51,634 nt of DNA from Sphaerisporangium sp. (GCA_025964675.1 JAOPYI010000069.1:1-51634), one strand, 5' to 3'. Shown: positions 44,067-51,634, counted from the stretch's first letter. Program-made: numbers and translations. The notes: a model not told the origin generated them from the sequence alone.

Positions 44067-45848
44067 ATGCCACTGATGTCCCCCCCACCCCGTTCCACGA
44101 TTCATCGTGGAAAACCCGCCTTCTACATGGCGGCGCTGGCCGTCGTCGTCGTGCTGCTGGCCGGCTACACCGCCATTACGGCGCCGGCCCATGCGGCCAC
44201 CACCCTGCTGTCCCAGGGCAAGCCGGTCACCGCCTCCTCCGTCGAGAACGCGGGCACCCCCGCCTCGGCGGCTGTCGACGGCAACGCAGGCACCCGCTGG
44301 TCCAGCCTGGCAAGTGACCCGCAGTGGTTGCAGGTCGATCTAGGTGCCGCCGCCCCGATCAGCCAGGTGATACTGAACTGGGAGGCGGCCTATGCCAAGG
44401 CCTTCCAGATTCAGGTCTCCAACGACGCGTCGACCTGGACCAGCGTCTACTCCACCACCACCGGCACGGGCGGGACGCAGACTCTCAACGTCACCGGTAC
44501 CGGTCGCTACGTGCGCGTGTACGGCACTGTCCGGGGCACCGTCTATGGCTACTCCTTGTGGGAGTTCCAGGTCTACGGCACCGCCGGCAGCGGTTGCGGC
44601 ACCGCCAATGCGGCACAGGGCAAGCCGGCCACCGCCTCATCACAGGAGAACGCGGGCACCCCGGCCTCAGCTGCTGTCGACGGCAACGCAGGCACCCGCT
44701 GGTCCAGCCTGGCAAGTGACCCGCAGTGGTTGCAGGTCGACCTGGGTGCCGCGGTCCCCATCTGCCAGGTGGCGCTGACCTGGGAGGCGGCCTACGGGAA
44801 GGCCTTCCAGATCCAGGTCTCCAGCAACGCGTCGACCTGGACGAGCATCTACTCCACCACCACTGGCACGGGCGGCGCGCAGACTCTCAACGTCACCGGG
44901 ACCGGTCGCTACGTGCGCGTGTACGGCACTGCCCGTGGCACCGTCTACGGCTACTCCCTGTGGGAACTCGCCGTCTACACCACGGGCACGACGCCGACCC
45001 CGACTCCGACGCCCACCCCGACCGACCCCGCCTCGTTCTGGGGTGACACCAGCGGCATCCCCGCTGCTCAGAACGTCGTCATGCTGAAGATCCTGAACCG
45101 GACGAATGGCAAGTACCCCGACAGTCAGGTCTACTGGAGCTACAACGGGCAAGTCCATTCGATCGCGGATCAGCCGTACTTCGACATGCCGGTGAACTCC
45201 GCCGGGCGAATGTACTTCTACCTGGGCTCGCCGAACAGCCAGTACTACGATTTCATCGAGTTCACCGTCGGGGCATCGGTGTTCAACGGCAACACCACGC
45301 GAGTCGACGCGTTCGGCCTCAAGCTGGCGATGCGACTGCATGCCCGTGATGGCTATGACGTATCCGTAGGGGAGGATTACAGCACCTTCCAAGAGGACCG
45401 CTCGGCAACGTTCCAGCGGTTCATCAACGAAGTGCCGGCCGAGTTCAAGCCCCTGGCCCAGGTGCAAGCCCCGTACCGGATCCCCGCGCCCGGCAGCTAC
45501 AGCGGATTCCGGGCGGGTGGAGCCAACGCGAACTACTTCAGTAGTTACGCGGCGTCGGTGGGCGTTTCCGCCGCCACCTCCGATATCTTCGGCTGCGCCG
45601 CCTCATTGGCCAACGACCCAGGAATGTGCTCCGCCCTCAACCGGCACGTCGCGCATCTACCCCAGTCGCAGTGGTCGACTCCCAGCCTGTACTACCAGGC
45701 CGCTCCGGCGAACTACTACTCCAAGTTCTGGCACGACCACGCGATCAACCGCCTGTCCTACGGCTTCCCGTACGACGACTACGCCGGGCAATCCTCCTTC
45801 ATCTCCCACGGCAACCCGCAGTGGCTACTGGTGGCTGTCGGCTGGTGA
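44067..45848 (+). CDS. Secreted GH64 beta-1,3-glucanase with two CBM32 modules
   Basis: 593 residues. A long basic N-terminus and one hydrophobic stretch end in APAHA-A near residue 46, a Sec signal. Two F5/8-type C (CBM32) domains follow at about 50-170 and 184-304, then a Thr-Pro linker (about 309-322) and a GH64 domain to the end. The GH64 part has VYWSYNGQVHSIA, DFIEFTVG, RVDAFGLKLAMRLH and FINEVPAEFKPL. GH64 enzymes release laminaripentaose from beta-1,3-glucan, for example fungal cell walls. AGGAG lies six bases before the ATG. The upstream palindrome suggests repression until glucan sugars are present. Confidence 0.93.
   Translation: MPLMSPPPRSTIHRGKPAFYMAALAVVVVLLAGYTAITAPAHAATTLLSQGKPVTASSVENAGTPASAAVDGNAGTRWSSLASDPQWLQVDLGAAAPISQVILNWEAAYAKAFQIQVSNDASTWTSVYSTTTGTGGTQTLNVTGTGRYVRVYGTVRGTVYGYSLWEFQVYGTAGSGCGTANAAQGKPATASSQENAGTPASAAVDGNAGTRWSSLASDPQWLQVDLGAAVPICQVALTWEAAYGKAFQIQVSSNASTWTSIYSTTTGTGGAQTLNVTGTGRYVRVYGTARGTVYGYSLWELAVYTTGTTPTPTPTPTPTDPASFWGDTSGIPAAQNVVMLKILNRTNGKYPDSQVYWSYNGQVHSIADQPYFDMPVNSAGRMYFYLGSPNSQYYDFIEFTVGASVFNGNTTRVDAFGLKLAMRLHARDGYDVSVGEDYSTFQEDRSATFQRFINEVPAEFKPLAQVQAPYRIPAPGSYSGFRAGGANANYFSSYAASVGVSAATSDIFGCAASLANDPGMCSALNRHVAHLPQSQWSTPSLYYQAAPANYYSKFWHDHAINRLSYGFPYDDYAGQSSFISHGNPQWLLVAVGW
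44214..44577 (+). repeat. CBM32-encoding direct repeat, copy 1
   Basis: About 364 bp, repeated at 44616-44979 with an offset of exactly 402 bp (134 codons) and long identical DNA stretches, including the whole stretch around 44290-44335. Near-identity at DNA level, including third codon positions, points to recent duplication or gene conversion. Confidence 0.85.
44616..44979 (+). repeat. CBM32-encoding direct repeat, copy 2
   Basis: Second copy of the repeat at 44214-44577. The copies differ at scattered sites, for example the end of the VSNDASTW/VSSNASTW strand and an ICQ/ISQ change that adds a Cys in copy 2. Confidence 0.85.
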
Positions 45849-46095
45849 TCCCGCGCAGGCGACCCTGGCACATCGGTCATCCTGATTCCCCCAGGTAAGC
45901 AGCTCGCCACCTAGCCCAAATCACACGCGACGGCCGCCGCCCGATCAACGGTCCAGGAATGGACTGAGATCATTTACCGGGCGACGGCCGCCGCGTCCAC
46001 GTGGGCCTACCGGTGGTAGGTGAAGCGGAGCCCCGTCGCTGCGAAGCCCAGCCGGTCATCGCGCAGCGGTCCGGCGCGAGGCTTTCTGTTGCGGC
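45849..46095. other. Gap between convergent GH64 and aldo/keto reductase genes
   Basis: 247 bp with no convincing gene. A 13-bp sequence CGACGGCCGCCGC occurs twice (45928-45940, 45982-45994) and can also form an imperfect stem, possibly a terminator. On the minus strand a short frame ending at 46007 reads GFAATGLRFTYHR and may be a remnant. Confidence 0.35.
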
Positions 46096-46971
46096 CTAAT
46101 CTTGGCCGAGCAGCGCCATGTCCGCCTCATCGAGCATGAGGCGGGCCGCCGCCATGTTCTCCTCGAGATGAGCGAGGGAGCCGGTGCCGGGGATCTGCAC
46201 GATCGAGGGGGAGCGTGCCAGTCCCCAGGCGATGGCAACTTGGAACGCTGTCGCACCGTGCCGCTCCGCGACCTTGTGAAGGTTTTCACCGGTGAGAGGG
46301 GCGTGACCGCCGCCGAGCGCGAAGAACGGCATGAACGCGATGCCGGCCTCGGCGCACTCGTCGACCAGCGCGGCGTCCTGCTGATCGAGCACGCCGAAGC
46401 GGTTCTGCACCGCGGCGACCGGCGCGATCGAGCGGGCCTCGGCGAGTTGCTCGGGCGTCACGTTGCTCACCCCCAGGTGCCGGATCAGGCCTTTCTCGCG
46501 CAGCTCGGCAAGCGCGGCGAAGCGGTCGCCGAGGGGGGCGATGCCCATCTTCGCGAGGCGGCCCACCCGTAGATACACCAGGTCCAGGACGTCGACGCCG
46601 AGCTCGCGCAGATTCCGCTCTACCGCGGGGCGCAGCTGATCGGGCCCGGCTTCGCCGAACATCTCGCCGGTCGGGGCCCGCAGCGGGCCGACCTTGGTGG
46701 CGATCGTGACGTCCACGGGGTAGGGGTGGAGGGCCTCACGCAGGATGTCGTTGGCGCGATTGGTGCCGGAGAAGTAGAAGGAAGCGGTGTCGATGTGGCG
46801 GGCGCCGAGCTCGACGGCGCGCCGCGCGACCGCTACGGCCGTCGCGCGGTCAAGGGCGGGCCCGTTCCATCGGCCCGGCAGTTGCATCGCGCCGAAGCCC
46901 AGACGTGGAATCGTGACCGCGCCGCCCAGCTCGAAGGTATCGATGGCGGGGTTGATCGGAGATGACGTCAT
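46096..46971 (-). CDS. Aldo/keto reductase
   Basis: 291 residues of a TIM-barrel AKR from ATG 46971: LGFGAMQLPG near residue 22, the Asp and Tyr in DTASFYFSG near 60, and the catalytic Lys in ATKVG near 85. The position of the tetrad His is Tyr in DLVYLRVG, as in some actinobacterial AKRs that lack this His. GVSNVTPEQL lies near 165 and IPGTGSLAHLEEN near the end. It reduces aldehydes or ketones with NADPH. The reading frame continues upstream without a stop into the transposon-like remnant at 46972-47250, but the family match begins at about MTSSPIN. Confidence 0.85.
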   Translation of the reverse strand: MTSSPINPAIDTFELGGAVTIPRLGFGAMQLPGRWNGPALDRATAVAVARRAVELGARHIDTASFYFSGTNRANDILREALHPYPVDVTIATKVGPLRAPTGEMFGEAGPDQLRPAVERNLRELGVDVLDLVYLRVGRLAKMGIAPLGDRFAALAELREKGLIRHLGVSNVTPEQLAEARSIAPVAAVQNRFGVLDQQDAALVDECAEAGIAFMPFFALGGGHAPLTGENLHKVAERHGATAFQVAIAWGLARSPSIVQIPGTGSLAHLEENMAAARLMLDEADMALLGQD

Positions 46972-47250
46972 TGACTCAGCATGGTGGTCAACGCGCCCCA
47001 TCACCAAACCAGCGTAGGACGTGAGTCGATAGACTTCGACGAACGCCACATCCGCCGGTGACAGCGTGAAGAACCGGATCAGCTCGTCTTGTCGATGTCC
47101 GGGAACCCCTTCAACGCCTCCAGCTGGGCGCAGTGTGGCCAGTTCGGCGGGGCCGATAGCGCGCGGTCGGCCAGTCTTCTTCTTGCCTGGCAGCATGGCG
47201 CCGGTGGCTTCGCGGCGTTTGTCGGCGGCGATCCCCTCGGCCTGGCGCTC
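46972..47250 (-). pseudogene. Tn3-type transposition gene remnant
   Basis: Reading right to left, the frame first gives ERQAEGIAADKRR and TGRPRAIGPAELATLR. These resemble the C-terminal linker and HTH region of serine resolvases. It then gives QDELIRFFTLSPADVAFVE, which resembles the N-terminal DUF4158 segment of Tn3 transposases. There is no complete domain, and no terminal repeat was found. It lies directly after the decarboxylase stop and is in frame with the aldo/keto reductase. The match is short, so confidence is limited. Confidence 0.45.
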
Positions 47251-47272
47251 GGCGCCGCCGTCCGGACGGCAA

Positions 47273-47683
47273 TCAGCCGACGGGGAGCAGGCCGCGTCCG
47301 CCGAAGACCTTCTTGGCGACGAAGGTGGCGTTGAGCGCCTTGGGCATGCCGCAGTAGACCGCGGAATGCAGCAGTGCCTCGACGATCTCTTCGGGGGTGA
47401 GGCCGACGTTCAGTGCGGCGTTGATGTGGACGTCGAGCTGGGGCTCACAACCGCCGAGGGCGGTGAGCATGCCGAGGGTGACCAATTGCCGGTCGCGGGG
47501 GGCGAGACCGGGGCGGTCGTAGATGTCGCCGAAGGCCCAGGCGACGACCTGGTGACCCAGCTCGGGGGAGATGTCGGCCAGGGAGTCGATGACCTTCTGA
47601 CCTCCCTCCCCGTCGATGCGGGTGAGGACCTCCATGCCGTGGTCGAATCGGTCCTGGCGGGTCTCGGTGGGGGCGGTGCTCAT
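47273..47683 (-). CDS. Carboxymuconolactone decarboxylase family protein
   Basis: 136 residues, all alpha, with the family core: APRDRQLVTLGMLTALGG near residue 62, a DVHINAALNVG helix near 86, and EEIVEALLHSAVYCGMPKA near 102. It lacks the CxxC of AhpD. Members include gamma-carboxymuconolactone decarboxylase and uncharacterised redox or lactone enzymes, so the reaction is not certain. Its ATG overlaps the MerR gene stop by four bases (ATGA), so it is translationally coupled to and controlled with that regulator. Confidence 0.9.
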   Translation of the reverse strand: MSTAPTETRQDRFDHGMEVLTRIDGEGGQKVIDSLADISPELGHQVVAWAFGDIYDRPGLAPRDRQLVTLGMLTALGGCEPQLDVHINAALNVGLTPEEIVEALLHSAVYCGMPKALNATFVAKKVFGGRGLLPVG

Positions 47684-48096
47684 GTACGTTCCGTTCCCGG
47701 CTGCGGGGACAGCAGCCGTTCGTAGTGGTCGATCTTCTTGTCCAGCGCGTCCGCGTTCTGCTGGAGGGCCCGGATGCGCTCGTCGAGCCCGCTGCGGTGC
47801 TCGCGCAGGAAGGCCAGCCGATCGGCGACGGTGGTCTGGCCGGCGGTGCGCAGCCGGGCGAACCGCTGCATGTCGGCGATGGACATCCCGGTCGCTCGCA
47901 GCCGCAGCACGAACTCCACCCAGTCGAGGTCAGTCGCCGCGTAGCGGCGCTGATTGCCGGCGCTGCGCCCGACCGGCTCGATCAGCCCTGCCTTCTCGTA
48001 GTAGCGCAGAGCGTCGGCCGACAGCCCGGTGCGCTCCGCCATCTGGGCGATGGTGAGCGTCTCCTCCTCCTGCGAGAGGGCGTCTTCGCTGTTCAT
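47680..48096 (-). CDS. MerR-family transcriptional regulator
   Basis: 138 residues. N-terminal winged HTH with TIAQMAERTGLSADALRYYEKAGLI near residues 15-39 and NQRRYAATDLDWVEFVLRLRATGMSI, then a coiled-coil dimer helix and a short C-terminal effector region with no Cys cluster, so not a metal sensor. It should bind the dyad at 48111-48130 and activate its own operon by bending the 19-bp-spaced promoter. The -10 lies six bases before the ATG, so the mRNA is predicted to be leaderless. The partner gene is the decarboxylase-family protein; the inducer may be its substrate. Confidence 0.92.
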   Translation of the reverse strand: MNSEDALSQEEETLTIAQMAERTGLSADALRYYEKAGLIEPVGRSAGNQRRYAATDLDWVEFVLRLRATGMSIADMQRFARLRTAGQTTVADRLAFLREHRSGLDERIRALQQNADALDKKIDHYERLLSPQPGTERT

Positions 48097-48102
48097 GAGG
48101 CG

Positions 48103-48133
48103 AGACTAGAACTTGGAGTGCGCTCCAAGTCAA
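48103..48133 (-). promoter_or_regulatory. MerR-type promoter with 19-bp spacer and operator dyad
   Basis: On the minus strand TTGACT (48133-48128) and TAGTCT (48108-48103) are separated by exactly 19 bp, and the spacer is filled by the dyad ACTTGGAGTGCGCTCCAAGT (48111-48130; 8-bp arms). This is the standard layout of a MerR-controlled promoter. TAGTCT is followed by six bases and then the merR ATG. Confidence 0.88.
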
Positions 48134-48149
48134 ACGCTCGCCGCCCCGT

Positions 48150-48305
48150 GAAACGCTGTTCGTGCAGCAGCAGGCCGGCCACGAGCACGTCAGCACCACG
48201 TCGCTCTACACGTGCGTGTCCTCGGACTTCCGGATGCGTACCTGCGCCAGGCCCTGGATCAGACCTTGGCCGCCGCCTTGGACGAGCACCCGGAGGAACC
48301 GATGA
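48150..48305 (+). pseudogene. 3' end of a tyrosine-type site-specific integrase
   Basis: From about 48162 one frame reads VQQQAGHEHVSTTSLYT, the HxxxxTT..Y end of a tyrosine recombinase, with the catalytic Tyr in SLYT, followed by CVSSDFRMRT. Just after this the frame is broken. The natural continuation LRQALDQTLAAALDEH is in another frame. The original frame ends in a TGA at 48303-48305 that overlaps the next ATG. All upstream integrase sequence is missing. Confidence 0.7.
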
Positions 48306-48811
48306 AGCGCCAGGTCAGCTATAAGTGGCGGCTGCGCGAGGTCATGGCCGCCCACGGCATGTTCACCATCAGCGACCTCGTGCCGCTGCTGACCGACCGG
48401 GATATCAACCTGTCGGTGTCCCAGGTGCATCGGCTGGCCACCGGCACGCCCGAGCGGCTGTCGCTGCCGGTGCTGGCCCCTGCTGCTGTTCGAGCGTGGC
48501 TGCGCGACACCCTGGTCGGCATCGACGAGCACGATCACCGCCAGCTCGTCGAGCGGTTCGCCACCTGGCACGTCCTGCGCCGGCTGCGCCGGTTCGCCGA
48601 CCGTGGCCCGGTCACCGAGAAACAGACCCAGCAGGTAGGTCGCGGTGGTGGGGGGCTGCGGCACACGCAGTGTCCTGGACACGGTCTTCGGCCCGGCCGG
48701 CGGGACCGGCAGTGGCGAGACCGCTATGCGGAGCAAAGCGACCCCGGGGGGCGCCTGAAGCCCGGCCGAGGCCGGGCGGAGCTACGGTGTTCCGCCCGAC
48801 CTTGGGGTTGA
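48302..48811 (+). pseudogene. Truncated HTH gene joined to a recombinase-partner fragment
   Basis: From ATG 48302 the frame gives MKRQVSYKWRLREVM and an XRE-like HTH (about residues 13-55, with SVSQVHRLATGTPERLSLPVL), the small regulator usually encoded after this type of integrase. After about base 48485 the sequence changes to AAVRAWLRDTLVGIDEHDHRQ and ERFATWHVLRRLRRF, which resembles another protein of the same integrase cassette. The remainder to 48811 is low-complexity Gly/Arg. A deletion joining two genes of one cassette is inferred. Confidence 0.6.
48760..48797. terminator. GC-rich hairpins downstream of the VWA protein gene
   Basis: GCCCGGCC (48760-48767) and GGCCGGGC (48770-48777) form one stem. 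GGGCGGA (48774-48780) and TCCGCCC (48791-48797) form an alternative overlapping stem. They lie 34 bases beyond the stop of the minus-strand surface-protein gene and probably terminate it. Confidence 0.55.
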
Positions 48812-48830
48812 TTGGTTCAGTTGGGTTGGG

Positions 48831-50999
48831 TTATGGGCAGTTGCCGATATCGCTTTCCGAGGAGGCCAGGACGACGTTGGTCTTGGCCAGGCCGAGGGCG
48901 TCGACGGTGATATGAACGGCGTTGACGGTCAGGCCATTGTCGGGGGTGGTGATTGGGGTCTGCTCGTTGAGGACGAGCTTGACGACGCCGACGTTGACCG
49001 TGGTGTTGGGTTGGATATTGGTGGGTTCTGCGATGACCACCGTGTTGCCGACCTTGAGGAAGGCGATCGTGGTGGTTCCGGTGGATCCAGCGCAGGTGGT
49101 GGTGGAGCCAGAGTTGATGGTCTTGACGCTGATCACCGGGATGCCGGTGATCCCGATGGTGGTGTCGTCGATGGAGGCGGTGGCCACGGATTTGCCGGGG
49201 AATTCGGTGGTGGCGACCTGGGCGCACAGGGTGTGCGCGCTGATCAGTCCGCTGAGGGTGGCGGTGCAGGGCACCGAGGTGGTACTGGTCGAGGTGGTGG
49301 AGATGTGGCCGGTGTCGGGGGTGGGTGCGATGTTGACCAGTTGGATGCCGGCCAGGGAGGCGTCGGCGGTCAGGCCGTAGGCGCGTCCGGTCAGCCGCTG
49401 CGGCGTGACGGTGACTTGTTCGGCGCTGCACGGTGAGGTGACGGAGTTGTTGTTGGCGTCGCCGCTGTAGGTGGCGGCCCACCGGTAGGTGCCGGCCGCG
49501 CCGATGGTCACGTTGCCGGATGCGGCGGTGCCGCTGCCGGACAGCGTGTCGGTGCGGGTGGCCATCGGCGTCGCGCAGGTGGTGTCGGCGGGGCCGTACA
49601 GCTTGAATGTGACGGTACCGGTGGGGTGGAACCCGCCGGAGATGGTGGCGGTGTCGGACACTTCGCCGCCGGCCGGCTCGGACCCCGATGGGGTGGTGGC
49701 GATGCCCGGGGTGGCCTTGATGACCACGACCTCTTCATCGCCGCACGCGGAGGTGACCGGGTTGTTGCGGTCATCGCCGCTGTAGGAGGCCACCCACCGG
49801 TAGGTACCCACCCCGCCCGCGGCGATATTCCCGGACGCGGCGGTGCCGCTGCCCGACACCGTCCCGGTACGAGTCGCGATGGGCTTAGCACAGCCGGTGT
49901 CACCGGGCCCGAACAGCTGGAACGTGACGGTGCCCGTCGGGTGGTACCCGCCGGACAGGGTCGCTGTATCAGAGACGTTCCCGCCCGCGGGCACCGTGCC
50001 CGATGGCGTCGTGGCGATCGATGGGGTCGCCTTTGGGACGTGTTCGGTGATCGTTTCAGTGAAGCCTGGTGACAGGACGCCGTTGAGCAGGAAGTCCACC
50101 TTGCAGGTAATGGTGCTTGCCGGTACGGCTCCGGCACCGACGGAGACGGTCTCAGTGAAGGTGGCATCATCGCCGCTGGTCACCGTCCGGCTGCCCGGGG
50201 TCAAGGACACCGACAGGTTCGGGTCGCAGTCGCGCAGCTGGTGGGTGACCGTGACCCGCAGGTTGTGCAGGGCCGCCAGGATGGTGCCGCTGACCTCCGA
50301 GGGGTTGACGCCGGAGAACAGCCGTCCACCCGTGGCGTTGGTGATCGCGGTCGCTTGCCCAGTCACGTCCAGCCCGCCCAGGTCGAACGCGAGCACGGTG
50401 ATGCCGGCTGCCCGCAGGGCGCTGATCGCATCGGCCAGCGTATGGCCGTTGCTGGGGTCATGGCTGACGGCGTCCCCGATCAGCAACACGATCCGAGAGC
50501 TGTTCGGCCGAAAGTTGACCGCCCCGGACGCGACCTGGAACAGACCGTTGATGCCGTCCTCGGGGATGTCGCCGCCGCCCGTCGCGACCAGCGAGTTGAG
50601 ACCGTTGGTGACGTCGGTCTGGTTGGCGGTGAGGTTCTGCGCCACCCGGAACGACGTCGCGTCCGCAGACACGTCCCTGTACTCGGCAACCGCGAACTGC
50701 GCGTCCGGCTGCGCCGAAGCGATGTTGGACAAGATGGTGTTCGCATTGGTTCGCACGTTCGAGATGACCCCGCCCATGCTCCCTGTTGTGTCGATCAGGA
50801 ACGTGATATCCGGCTTGGGCGGGATCGCCGGAGTGGACACGGTCTTGGCGATCGTCGTCGATCCGCCTGGGGCCAGGTTCAGCGTCACGTCCGCCGGGGT
50901 GACCCCGGGCGCGGCGGACGCCGTCCCTACCCCGGCCACCAGCATTGCACCAGCCACCACCACGCACACGGCGGCCCGTAATCTTCGCGTCATTCTCAC
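48831..50999 (-). CDS. Secreted von Willebrand factor A / Ig-like repeat surface protein
   Basis: 722 residues from GTG 50999 (AAGGA eight bases upstream). A Sec signal peptide (about 1-31, ending ASAAPG) is followed by a VWA domain whose metal-site motif DTTGSMG is near residue 70. Two Ig-like beta repeats follow near 323-430 and 430-530, each starting with KATP.IATTPSG. The C-terminal 190 residues, beginning GRAYGLTADASL, match choice-of-anchor type surface domains. No LPXTG or transmembrane tail is seen. The VWA domain probably binds a protein or matrix partner through Mg2+. It is flanked by mobile-element remnants, so recent transfer is possible. Confidence 0.85.
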   Translation of the reverse strand: MRMTRRLRAAVCVVVAGAMLVAGVGTASAAPGVTPADVTLNLAPGGSTTIAKTVSTPAIPPKPDITFLIDTTGSMGGVISNVRTNANTILSNIASAQPDAQFAVAEYRDVSADATSFRVAQNLTANQTDVTNGLNSLVATGGGDIPEDGINGLFQVASGAVNFRPNSSRIVLLIGDAVSHDPSNGHTLADAISALRAAGITVLAFDLGGLDVTGQATAITNATGGRLFSGVNPSEVSGTILAALHNLRVTVTHQLRDCDPNLSVSLTPGSRTVTSGDDATFTETVSVGAGAVPASTITCKVDFLLNGVLSPGFTETITEHVPKATPSIATTPSGTVPAGGNVSDTATLSGGYHPTGTVTFQLFGPGDTGCAKPIATRTGTVSGSGTAASGNIAAGGVGTYRWVASYSGDDRNNPVTSACGDEEVVVIKATPGIATTPSGSEPAGGEVSDTATISGGFHPTGTVTFKLYGPADTTCATPMATRTDTLSGSGTAASGNVTIGAAGTYRWAATYSGDANNNSVTSPCSAEQVTVTPQRLTGRAYGLTADASLAGIQLVNIAPTPDTGHISTTSTSTTSVPCTATLSGLISAHTLCAQVATTEFPGKSVATASIDDTTIGITGIPVISVKTINSGSTTTCAGSTGTTTIAFLKVGNTVVIAEPTNIQPNTTVNVGVVKLVLNEQTPITTPDNGLTVNAVHITVDALGLAKTNVVLASSESDIGNCP

Positions 51000-51411
51000 G
51001 GTGTCATTCCTTCTGGTGTGGCGTTATGCCACAACGAATTCGGGATCGCTGGCCGTGCAGAATTTCTATGATTGCGCCACCCAGGACGCCCTCTCCTCAC
51101 GTGTTGGCGCGAGCGGATACCAAATCGCATTGGTTGACAACCTCGGTGACCTTTTCAGCGCCAGCCGCTGACCAACGAGGCGGGGTGTGGCCACGGTCAT
51201 ATGGTGACTGGTCTGCGAATAGATGTAAATAGGCCACTTACTGCAAGTTCCCGACTGGCCGCAGTCGGCCACTCCTTGCCGATGAGAGGCGCCCGCGACA
51301 AGCGATCTTTGCCGAGATCTTTTTTAGGTATGCCCGATGAAATGAGTGATCCGCAGTTTGCCGCTTCAAAAAGGGCGGCCGTTTCCAGTCCTCCGGACCG
51401 TCTGAATTGCG
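51000..51411. other. Long gene-poor region upstream of the VWA gene
   Basis: More A/T-rich than the rest of the window. A small hairpin with TGTGGC arms (51017-51033) lies in the presumed leader of the VWA gene. No confident promoter was found. The open frames here have no recognisable protein features. Confidence 0.5.
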
Positions 51412-51487
51412 GTTATGAGCATCGCCGCAGAGTCGACCGACGGCCTCCCGCGCCCATTCGGCATCGGTCAGATCCGACGGATAAATG
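51412..51487 (-). pseudogene. IS5-type transposase N-terminal remnant
   Basis: A minus-strand frame reads IYPSDLTDAEWA, the common N-terminal signature of IS5-family transposases in actinomycetes, then diverges at once (REAVGRLCGDAHNRN). Only about 12 residues match, so this is a remnant at best. Confidence 0.4.
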
Positions 51488-51574
51488 GGGGCGCCGGACG
51501 GGCCGGCCGCGCGGGGACCGCTGGACGGGCCACGGCCGGAGGCGGGGGAGCCGCCCGGCGTGCGGGAGGCCGGG

Positions 51575-51634
51575 ATGCTGGACGCCTGGATCACCGGTGG
51601 TGACCGGACCGGGTCCCTGTCCTGGTACGCGGGC
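51575..51634 (+). CDS. Possible 5' end of a gene running off the window
   Basis: ATG 51575 is preceded by GGGAGG at five-base spacing and opens a frame MLDAWITGGDRTGSLSWYAG that reaches the window end with no stop. Twenty residues are too few to identify a family. A longer version could start at ATG 51485. Confidence 0.25.
   Translation, partial: MLDAWITGGDRTGSLSWYAG

Noticed and set aside
45928-45994. Two 13-bp repeats as a possible CRISPR or attachment site
   Set aside because: Only two copies, GC-rich low-complexity sequence, no regular spacer and no matching integrase nearby; at most a terminator stem.
46007-46090. Short minus-strand frame ending GFAATGLRFTYHR
   Set aside because: Looks like a protein C-terminus but has no start, no ribosome-binding site and no recognised family; possibly a remnant.
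48206-48736. 176-residue minus-strand open frame over the integrase remnant
   Set aside because: Antisense to recognisable integrase and HTH sequence and without its own motifs.
1-51634. tRNA, rRNA or riboswitch genes
   Set aside because: No T-loop-like GGTTCGAATCC pattern, rRNA sequence or recognised riboswitch core was seen on reading; a covariance-model search would be decisive.

Overview
The window is high-GC DNA from an actinomycete (Actinomycetota). The signs are GC-rich third codon positions, many GTG/TTG starts, lipoprotein and Sec-secreted proteins in quantity, an F420-type split-barrel protein, a large LuxR-type LAL regulator, a Trypco2 domain, leaderless-type promoters (a -10 box six or seven bases before the start codon) and rare TTA codons. 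The gene content looks streptosporangial or streptomycete-like, but the genus cannot be fixed from sequence alone. No tRNA, rRNA or CRISPR array was seen.

Layout. 1-6929 (minus strand) is a carbohydrate uptake and oxidation operon, read right to left: lipoprotein solute-binding protein, a single ORF that fuses both ABC permeases, an aldose-1-epimerase-like protein, an SDR, a Gfo/Idh/MocA oxidoreductase and a second SDR cut by the window edge. No ATPase gene is present, so a shared MsiK-type ATPase is likely. Divergent from it (7154-8983) is a ROK regulator whose reading frame is joined to the left end of an IS21-type element. 9123-18115 holds a secreted phosphodiester glycosidase/metallophosphoesterase, an acetamidase/formamidase, a serpin lipoprotein and a LAL regulator. 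18392-22123 holds a one-span membrane protein with a cytoplasmic degenerate NTPase-like half and an outside type-1 periplasmic-binding-protein half, then a PPOX-class protein and a stand-alone Trypco2 protein. 22299-30235 holds a GH18 chitinase with a clear promoter/operator, a 1500-residue secreted repeat protein and two overlapping family-2 glycosyltransferases.

30294-34482 holds a HIT protein, a beta-hydroxyacid-type dehydrogenase, and an acetate kinase-alcohol dehydrogenase operon divergent from a hemerythrin. A DevR/OsdR-like palindrome lies between the last two units and suggests a low-oxygen response. 34694-43799 holds a secreted X-Pro peptidase, RecQ, an ECF sigma factor, an SDR without its catalytic residues, a TauE/SafE exporter, an 8-oxoguanine deaminase and a small conserved protein. 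44067-45848 is a GH64 beta-1,3-glucanase with two nearly identical CBM32 modules and a LacI-type operator.

The right end (about 46972-51500) is a scar zone. It contains a Tn3-type remnant, the 3' end of a tyrosine integrase with its HTH partner gene, and an IS5-type remnant. Between them lie a MerR/carboxymuconolactone-decarboxylase operon with a textbook 19-bp-spacer MerR promoter and a secreted VWA/Ig-like surface protein. Start codons given here were chosen by ribosome-binding-site spacing and domain boundaries.
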